Shown: positions 58,784-64,000 of the stretch, one piece after another
Position numbering within the stretch: position 1 is the first letter of the stretch
Layout of the letters: each line of letters starts with the position of its first letter
Origin: Proteobacteria bacterium DTSAM18
GTDB lineage: Bacteria > Myxococcota_A > UBA796 > GCA-2862545
NCBI GenBank assembly: GCA_028767165.1
Contig: JARACJ010000006.1
Location: forward strand, 62,001-126,000
Reading direction: 5' to 3'
Length of the DNA: 64,000 nucleotides
Made by a program: the position numbers and the translations under genes
The notes under the pieces: generated by a model
The model's input: the letters and a program-made list of their open reading frames with translations, nothing else
What the model was told of the DNA's origin: nothing
The model's database searches: none

Positions 58784-60283
58784 ATGGCCCAGCCCTTTCG
58801 CCTGTACAACACGCTGACGCGGAAGGTCGAACCCTTCGAGCCCCTCAAGCCGGACCACATCGGCCTGTACGTCTGCGGCATGACGGTCTACGACCACGCC
58901 CACGTGGGACACGCACGCGCAATGGTGATCTTCGATGCCTTCGTGCGCTACCTGCGGCACCAGGGCTGGGACGTCACCTTCGTGCGCAACTACACCGACG
59001 TCGATGACAAGATCATCCGTCGCGCAAAGGCCGAAGGTGTTCCCGCAATGGAGATTGCCGAGCGCTACATCGCGTCCTTCCAGGAGGACTGCGAAGCCAT
59101 GGGCCTGCTTCCTCCCACCCGCGAGCCCAAGGTCTCGGACTCCATCGACGACATCATCGAGATGATCCAGCAGCTCGTCGACGACGGCCACGCCTACCCC
59201 TCCGCGGGCTCCGTGTGGTTCAAGGTCGACTCCTACGACGAGTACGGCCACCTGTCCGGTCAGCGGGTCTCCGAGATGATGGCCTCCTCCGAGCAGGATG
59301 CCGGCAAGGCATCGCCCCACGACTTCGCGCTGTGGAAGGCCGCCAAGCCCGGTGAGCCCGAGTGGCCGAGCCCCTGGGGCCCCGGTCGCCCCGGCTGGCA
59401 CATCGAGTGCTCCGCCATGTCCAAGAAGTGGCTCGGCAACACCATCGACATCCACGGCGGCGGCCTCGACCTCGTGTTCCCCCACCACGAGAACGAGGTG
59501 GCCCAGTCCACCTGCGCCAACCACGACCTGTACAGCCGCTGGTGGATGCACAACGGCCTGCTCGTGCTCACCAAGGAGACCGACGAGGGCTCCGTGGGTG
59601 CCGCGAAGATGGGCAAGAGCCTGGGCAACGCCTTCAACATCAAGGATGCCATGGCCCAGTTCCCCGCAGAGGCGCTGCGCCTGTACTACCTGCAGGCCCA
59701 CTACCGGTCGCCGCTGCCCTGGAACAACCAGGCACTTCCCAACGCACTGTCCATGCTGGCACGGCTGTACGAGGCCAAGGAAGTGGCCCAGTCCATGGGT
59801 GGAGAGGAGGATCCCGAGCGGGTGGCCGAGGCACTCGGCGCCGACGCGATCGAGCTCCTCAAGCTCTCCCAGGGCTTCCAGGAGCGCTTCCTGGCCGCAC
59901 TCGACGAGGACTTCAACACCTCCCTGGCGCTCTCCCATGCCTTCGAGGTGTCCCGGGCCATCAACCGCCTGTCCAACCACAAGAAGGCCCGCAAGCGGGG
60001 CGGCCCCATCGCCCGCCTGGCCCTCGAGGCCCTCGAGCAGGTCGAACTGCTCGGCCTGCTCACCATGGATGTCGAGGACTTCCAGGAGGAGGTCAAGGAC
60101 AAGCGCCTGTCCGCCATGGGCCTGTCCCGCGAGGCCGTGGAGGAGCTCCTGCAGCAGCGCGCGGACGCCCGCGCCGCCAAGGAGTGGTCCACCGCCGATG
60201 CCCTGCGTGGCAAGCTCGACGAGATGGGCATCGTCGTGATGGACACCGGTGGCGAGGTCTCCTGGCGGGTCAGCCTGAGCTGA
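58784..60283 (+). CDS. cysS: Cysteinyl-tRNA synthetase
   Basis: 499 residues from ATG 58784; an ATG 12 bases upstream is rejected because the SD GGAGG lies inside it. Class I motifs: VYDHAHVGHA (HIGH), KMGKS (KMSKS), and the zinc ligands C (YVCGM), EC, H and HHENE. The C-terminal DALR-like helical domain follows. It charges tRNA-Cys. Length is normal. It is preceded by a hairpin region and followed by a strong terminator. Confidence 0.97.
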   Translation: MAQPFRLYNTLTRKVEPFEPLKPDHIGLYVCGMTVYDHAHVGHARAMVIFDAFVRYLRHQGWDVTFVRNYTDVDDKIIRRAKAEGVPAMEIAERYIASFQEDCEAMGLLPPTREPKVSDSIDDIIEMIQQLVDDGHAYPSAGSVWFKVDSYDEYGHLSGQRVSEMMASSEQDAGKASPHDFALWKAAKPGEPEWPSPWGPGRPGWHIECSAMSKKWLGNTIDIHGGGLDLVFPHHENEVAQSTCANHDLYSRWWMHNGLLVLTKETDEGSVGAAKMGKSLGNAFNIKDAMAQFPAEALRLYYLQAHYRSPLPWNNQALPNALSMLARLYEAKEVAQSMGGEEDPERVAEALGADAIELLKLSQGFQERFLAALDEDFNTSLALSHAFEVSRAINRLSNHKKARKRGGPIARLALEALEQVELLGLLTMDVEDFQEEVKDKRLSAMGLSREAVEELLQQRADARAAKEWSTADALRGKLDEMGIVVMDTGGEVSWRVSLS

Positions 60284-60299
60284 TCCCCCCGCAGACACG

Positions 60300-60335
60300 A
60301 AGGCCCGTCCCGCCACCCTTGGCAGGACGGGCCTT
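60300..60335. terminator. Bidirectional terminator after cysS
   Basis: AAGGCCCGTCC (60300-60310) pairs perfectly with GGACGGGCCTT (60325-60335); an inner GCC/GGC stem extends it. It closes cysS and the convergent surface-protein gene. Confidence 0.78.
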
Positions 60336-60356
60336 GTTGCGTCCGGCCCCGGCAGC

Positions 60357-63218
60357 CTACAACGCCACGCCGAGACCGATGGTGCCGATGGCCTGCTCGT
60401 CGATCAACCGGACGAGCGCTCCGGCATCCCCGTCGTCGAGGGTGAGATCCCGACGGACCCAGTCGAGGCCGAGCTGGGCGAACAGGGGCCCGTGGATGTC
60501 GACCCGGAAGCGTCCGCCGACCTCGAAGGCGTAGGGCACCGACGCCTGCGCGAGTGCCCCTCCGAAGGACAGACGCCCCCCGAGAGGGCCTGCATCGATG
60601 CCGACGTCGACGTGCCCGGACAGCGCGGACACCCCGAGCGGGCCGTAGCCGAGCGTGCACCCCGGACCGAGACAGCCGGTGAGCGTGGGAAAGTCGTCGT
60701 AGCGGTAGCCGATGCGGCCGCCGACCAGCAGCTCGAACCGGCCGATGGGGATCGGCGCCTGGCCCAGGACCTGCAGATCGGTGGCGAGCAGGACGTCCTT
60801 CAGATCCTCGTCATAGGCGTCTGACTGGACGGTGTAGCTGCTGGACCGGAACTGACCGGCGAAGCCAAGGTACCGGAAGGCCGGGTGCGTGATGCGCGCC
60901 TCCACCTGACCGCCCAGGGGCGCCGGGGCGCCGCCATACGCTCCTCCCCAGCCCGCCTCCTCGTCGAAGTACGCGCCGGACTGTTCCGACGGCAGCTGCT
61001 GGAAGCCGTAGCCGCTGATCAGGAAGGCCCCCGAGGCCCGCAACCAGGCCTGTCGTGCGCTCGGAGGCTCCGCGAGGGCGCGGGCAGTCAGGGAGGAGGC
61101 CGTGGTGGGGCTCGAGACGTCGAAGGTGGACAGCGCGGCGACATCACCGGAGGGCCCGAAGACGCTCAGCTTCACCTCCTCGTTGGCCTCCTCCTGGACG
61201 TCGACCTCGATGAGGTACCGGCCCTGGCCCTGCTCGACGACCTTGGAGACCGCCAGCGCATCGCTGGCGAGGGTCTGCAGACGGAGCCCCTCCACGCCAA
61301 GCCCGGAGGAATCCGTGGCGACCACCTGGACGACGGCCCCACGGCCACGCTGCAGCGAGACGCCATCGGCCAGCTGCACCTCGAGCTTGTTGAGCGCGCC
61401 GGAGACCAGGGGCCTCCGCCCTTCGAAGGCATGGACCTGCTGGCCCTCCCGCTGGAACTGCTGGAAGGACGTGGTGGCCGCGAGATCGTCGAGGAGTGCG
61501 CGGGCGGTGGAGGAGCAGGACTGCCATCCCTCGCCGTCGACCGAGAGTCCGAACCCTCCCCCCATGGCACCCGACGCCAGCTGGATCGTGGCGACCTCGA
61601 CGCCGTCGTGGGGCCAGAACAGGCCGAAGGCGCGACCGGAGGCATCGGAGCGCTCCGCGAGGTCGACCAGCCCCGCATCCTGGGGCACGGACGCCCGGAC
61701 CGCCGCATCCGACACGGGCAGCCCCTGGGCATCGAGGGTCATCACCATGAACGGCACCGGTGCCCCGTCGCGCTCCGCGGCCGCGAGCGGCCACCCCACC
61801 ACTTGCGCGACCCCCGCCTCGCTGGTGGCCAGGGGTGCCTTGATCCAGACGGCGGCATCGGCCCCGCCGTCGGCACGCACCTCGATCCGGTAGTCACCGG
61901 CGCCGAGGTCGAGCGGCGGCTGGGACAGCACGCCTCCGAACACCTCGACCTCCAGCTCCTGGCCGGCGAGACGGCGACCCGAGCCCCGCCGGACGTCGAC
62001 ATCGACCGACAGGGCCGTCTGCATGGGGCCCAGCGACGTGGCCGAGGCCTGCGTGCGGACGGAGGTCTCCGGCACGGGCACCAGCCGGATGGTCATCGCA
62101 TCGGCGTGGGTGGGATCGTCGTCGAGGCGTGCGAGCAGGGAGGCCTCGAGCACGGACCGGGTGAGCGGCGGTGTGTACATCACCTCGTGCACCCCCTGAC
62201 CCACGTGGGTGACCGCTCCGAGGCGACCGGCGCTCGCGGTGATGGACAGGGGCGCATCGAGATCGGGGAGGCCGTCCGGCCGGACCGCCATGACCCGTAT
62301 CGGTACGGGACGGTCGCCATCCGCGCGGACCGACACGTGCTCCTGCATCCACATCAGCCTCGGTGCCGACGGAATCTGCAGATCGAGGGTGGTCCCGGCG
62401 CTCCGGGGCTCTCCGACCACGAGGCGCGTACCTTCCTGCATGCCCGGCTGCACCACGATGGGCACCTGCGCCTGGCCGTTGGCACCGACCTCCACCGGCC
62501 CGAACTCCTGGGCCCCCAGCGCGAGGTACACCTGCTCGCCCGGTGTGCCCGGCACGGGGAAGTCGACCTTGCCGAAGAGCGGGATCTGTCCCGAGGCGAC
62601 GACCAGCGATGGATGGGAGCGCAGGTAGCCGGACACCAGGGCGATCTGGGGAAAGTTCGTCTGCGGGGCGTGGTAGCGTGCCCGGAACCTCCCTTGTCCG
62701 AGGTCGACGAGATCGGAGATCTCACCGGCACTGGTCCGGAGCGCGAGGTCGTCCGCGGACCAGCCGCCCTCCGACGACAACTGGATCGACAGGGTGGCCC
62801 CATCACTGGCCCCGAGGACCAGCCGCTCGGGGGCAGAACCGAGCTGTTCGAGCTGCCGATCTCCCGGCACGAGGAGGACCTCACGGGTGACTTCTCCCTG
62901 CTGCCTGCCGGCCACGCGGACGGTGAGCGTGACCCGTGTGGCGCGCTCCACCCTGCCGGGGATCCACGGCAGCTCGTACAGCCCTCCACCGAGGTGGACG
63001 GCCCCTCCCACGGGGCCATGGCTGGCGCTTCCACGCACCCTCGCGGCGTCCGGGTCCGCCCCCTGGAGGCGCACGCGAAGCATGATCTGCTCGCGCCCAT
63101 CAGCCTGGATGGTGGTGGGCGGCGCGAGCTCCACCCGACCGCCGCCCGAGAGCGGCTCCGCGCCCGCCGCCGATGCAAGCAGGCCCCCCAGCATCATCAC
63201 ACCACGCGCTGACCTCAT
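60357..63218 (-). CDS. Large surface protein: Ig-like repeats and outer-membrane beta-barrel
   Basis: 953 residues from ATG 63218 (GGGGGAAGC before it). Signal peptide MRSARGVMMLGGLLASAAGA. A series of beta-sandwich repeats of bacterial Ig/invasin character fills residues about 25-620 (for example SITASAGRLGAVTHVGQGVH, 20 residues). The C-terminal 270 residues look like an outer-membrane beta-barrel: alternating hydrophobic strands (GFQQLPSEQSGAYFDEEAGW, GRFELLVGGRIGYRYDDFP) ending GTIGLGVAL. Likely an adhesin or surface display protein. Function inferred. Convergent with cysS across a strong terminator. Confidence 0.78.
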   Translation of the reverse strand: MRSARGVMMLGGLLASAAGAEPLSGGGRVELAPPTTIQADGREQIMLRVRLQGADPDAARVRGSASHGPVGGAVHLGGGLYELPWIPGRVERATRVTLTVRVAGRQQGEVTREVLLVPGDRQLEQLGSAPERLVLGASDGATLSIQLSSEGGWSADDLALRTSAGEISDLVDLGQGRFRARYHAPQTNFPQIALVSGYLRSHPSLVVASGQIPLFGKVDFPVPGTPGEQVYLALGAQEFGPVEVGANGQAQVPIVVQPGMQEGTRLVVGEPRSAGTTLDLQIPSAPRLMWMQEHVSVRADGDRPVPIRVMAVRPDGLPDLDAPLSITASAGRLGAVTHVGQGVHEVMYTPPLTRSVLEASLLARLDDDPTHADAMTIRLVPVPETSVRTQASATSLGPMQTALSVDVDVRRGSGRRLAGQELEVEVFGGVLSQPPLDLGAGDYRIEVRADGGADAAVWIKAPLATSEAGVAQVVGWPLAAAERDGAPVPFMVMTLDAQGLPVSDAAVRASVPQDAGLVDLAERSDASGRAFGLFWPHDGVEVATIQLASGAMGGGFGLSVDGEGWQSCSSTARALLDDLAATTSFQQFQREGQQVHAFEGRRPLVSGALNKLEVQLADGVSLQRGRGAVVQVVATDSSGLGVEGLRLQTLASDALAVSKVVEQGQGRYLIEVDVQEEANEEVKLSVFGPSGDVAALSTFDVSSPTTASSLTARALAEPPSARQAWLRASGAFLISGYGFQQLPSEQSGAYFDEEAGWGGAYGGAPAPLGGQVEARITHPAFRYLGFAGQFRSSSYTVQSDAYDEDLKDVLLATDLQVLGQAPIPIGRFELLVGGRIGYRYDDFPTLTGCLGPGCTLGYGPLGVSALSGHVDVGIDAGPLGGRLSFGGALAQASVPYAFEVGGRFRVDIHGPLFAQLGLDWVRRDLTLDDGDAGALVRLIDEQAIGTIGLGVAL

Positions 63219-63346
63219 GCTTCCCCCACCCTGTCCGGCACCTGCCGGGGCGCGAAGGGTACAGCAGCCCCCGCGCAAGTTCAACGGGATCCGCAGGGTG
63301 AACCTCGCGATGCGCCAGAACACACGTCGAGGAGGAAGCCGACCTC

Positions 63347-64000
63347 CTACAGCTCGGGGAAGGCCGGCCACCACGGGTCGGCGCAGAAGGTCTGTGCGCC
63401 ATAGCTGACGGTGAGTTCGGCCCCGGCCGAGTAGTCGCTCTCGAGGGACAGCACGACACCGCTCTCGTCCAGGCTGTATTCGCTCTCATCGAGCAGGACG
63501 CCGTCGACCCGGACCTCGAGGCTTCCGTCGATGGGGACCTCGTCGAGGCGGTAGCCCAGCGACGCGACGGCCGCCTCGGCGATGTCCGAGACATCGGCAC
63601 CCCAGCTCGAGGAGCAGATGTCCAGCACCTCACCGCCCGTGGCGTTGGCCAGCTCGAGGTAGTCGTCCGCCCCGCCGAACCCGCAGCTGTCGGAGACGTC
63701 GACGATGGCGTGGACGGTGAGGCTGGCATCGGCGCCGGCGCGGTCGGTGACGGCGTCCGTGAGGATGGTCTGGTAGCTCTGCCAGCTCGTGTTGCTCTGC
63801 TCGGGCTCGTCGGACACCACGATGAGGTGCACGGGTGCGCCATCCTCGAGAAAGCCATGGTTGCACTCGCCCGCTTCGGTGAGCCCGAGGGCGCGCTGCG
63901 CCATCAGGAACAGCTTCTCGCTGAGGGCCTCGTCGTCGCCGTGGACCACCGCGTCCGCGAACTCGGTCTCGTAGTCGGGGGTGGACGCGGTGAGGATCAG
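63347..64000 (-). CDS. Exported VWA-type lipoprotein, 5' end cut by the window
   Basis: The frame is open to base 64000, so only the C-terminal 217 residues are present. The visible part resembles the end of a VWA-domain lipoprotein of the Myxococcota type: LTASTPDYETEFADAV, then LIVVSDEPEQSN (VWA strand/MIDAS-loop region) and a long C-terminal beta-rich extension (SYGAQTFCADPW). The MIDAS itself lies outside the window. It faces the surface-protein gene upstream; their starts are 128 bases apart. Confidence 0.75.
   Translation of the reverse strand: MILTASTPDYETEFADAVVHGDDEALSEKLFLMAQRALGLTEAGECNHGFLEDGAPVHLIVVSDEPEQSNTSWQSYQTILTDAVTDRAGADASLTVHAIVDVSDSCGFGGADDYLELANATGGEVLDICSSSWGADVSDIAEAAVASLGYRLDEVPIDGSLEVRVDGVLLDESEYSLDESGVVLSLESDYSAGAELTVSYGAQTFCADPWWPAFPEL

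Noticed and set aside
58214-60316. 700-codon open frame on the minus strand opposite cysS
   Set aside because: Antisense artefact of high GC; cysS motifs are intact on the plus strand.

Overview
This is a dense, high-GC (about two-thirds G+C) bacterial chromosome segment with 58 protein-coding genes (57 with recognisable boundaries inside the window and one running off the right edge). I see no tRNA, rRNA, CRISPR array, insertion sequence or phage gene. The gene content fits a Gram-negative, predatory or social deltaproteobacterium-like organism, most likely Myxococcota: a CarD/CdnL regulator, a PEGA-tailed Ser/Thr kinase, a Bat (VWA) operon, a very large NAD-dependent glutamate dehydrogenase, apolipoprotein N-acyltransferase, and many acidic secreted lipoproteins rich in Asp/Thr. 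The taxonomic call is inference from family content only.

Layout. 0-4 kb: a translationally coupled pair, a PD-(D/E)XK-nuclease/DinG-type helicase followed by a patatin-like protein. 4-10.5 kb, minus strand: cysQ, a lipoprotein, tatA, lnt, groEL and groES. 10.8-22.4 kb, plus strand: dnaK, dnaJ and, only 11 bases after dnaJ, a complete Bat-type operon (MoxR ATPase, DUF58, a membrane lipoprotein, BatA, a BatB-BatC fusion with an 81-residue Gln/Glu tract, BatD, BatE-like, a small exported protein). 22.4-26.2 kb, minus: an exported protein and a sigma-54 response regulator/sensor kinase pair. 26.3-29.2 kb, plus: two SurA/PpiC-type periplasmic chaperones and pdxA. 29.2-36.4 kb, minus: three related tandem lipoproteins, hflX, two flotillin-like SPFH proteins, an NfeD-like protein and a DUF423 protein. 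36.5-40.7 kb, plus: galU, a PEGA kinase, a membrane protein and a thermonuclease-like lipoprotein. 40.8-47.3 kb, minus: a YggS-type PLP protein, Maf, a thioesterase and the 1566-residue glutamate dehydrogenase. 47.6-58 kb: mostly small unknowns plus a PmbA/TldD-type protein, an XRE-HTH/SspB-like protein, rpsN, a RumA-type RNA methyltransferase and a PstS-like binding protein. 58-64 kb: carD, cysS, a large Ig-like/beta-barrel surface protein and a truncated exported VWA-type protein.

Much of the window concerns protein quality control and the cell envelope: GroESL, DnaK/J, Bat, SurA-like chaperones, Tat, Lnt, flotillins/NfeD and HflX. Translational coupling through ATGA, GTGA or TGATG overlaps is the rule inside operons, and most starts have a clear Shine-Dalgarno (SD) sequence. 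Convergent gene pairs are mostly closed by GC-rich hairpins that lack long T tracts.

The most interesting items are the helicase-nuclease/patatin pair (with Glu where patatins have catalytic Asp), the roughly 135-residue Cys-rich insertion in Lnt, the Gln/Glu tract in the BatB-BatC fusion, the HTH-SspB fusion, hflX that seems to start at CTG, and a structured leader in front of an unknown gene at 50.3 kb.
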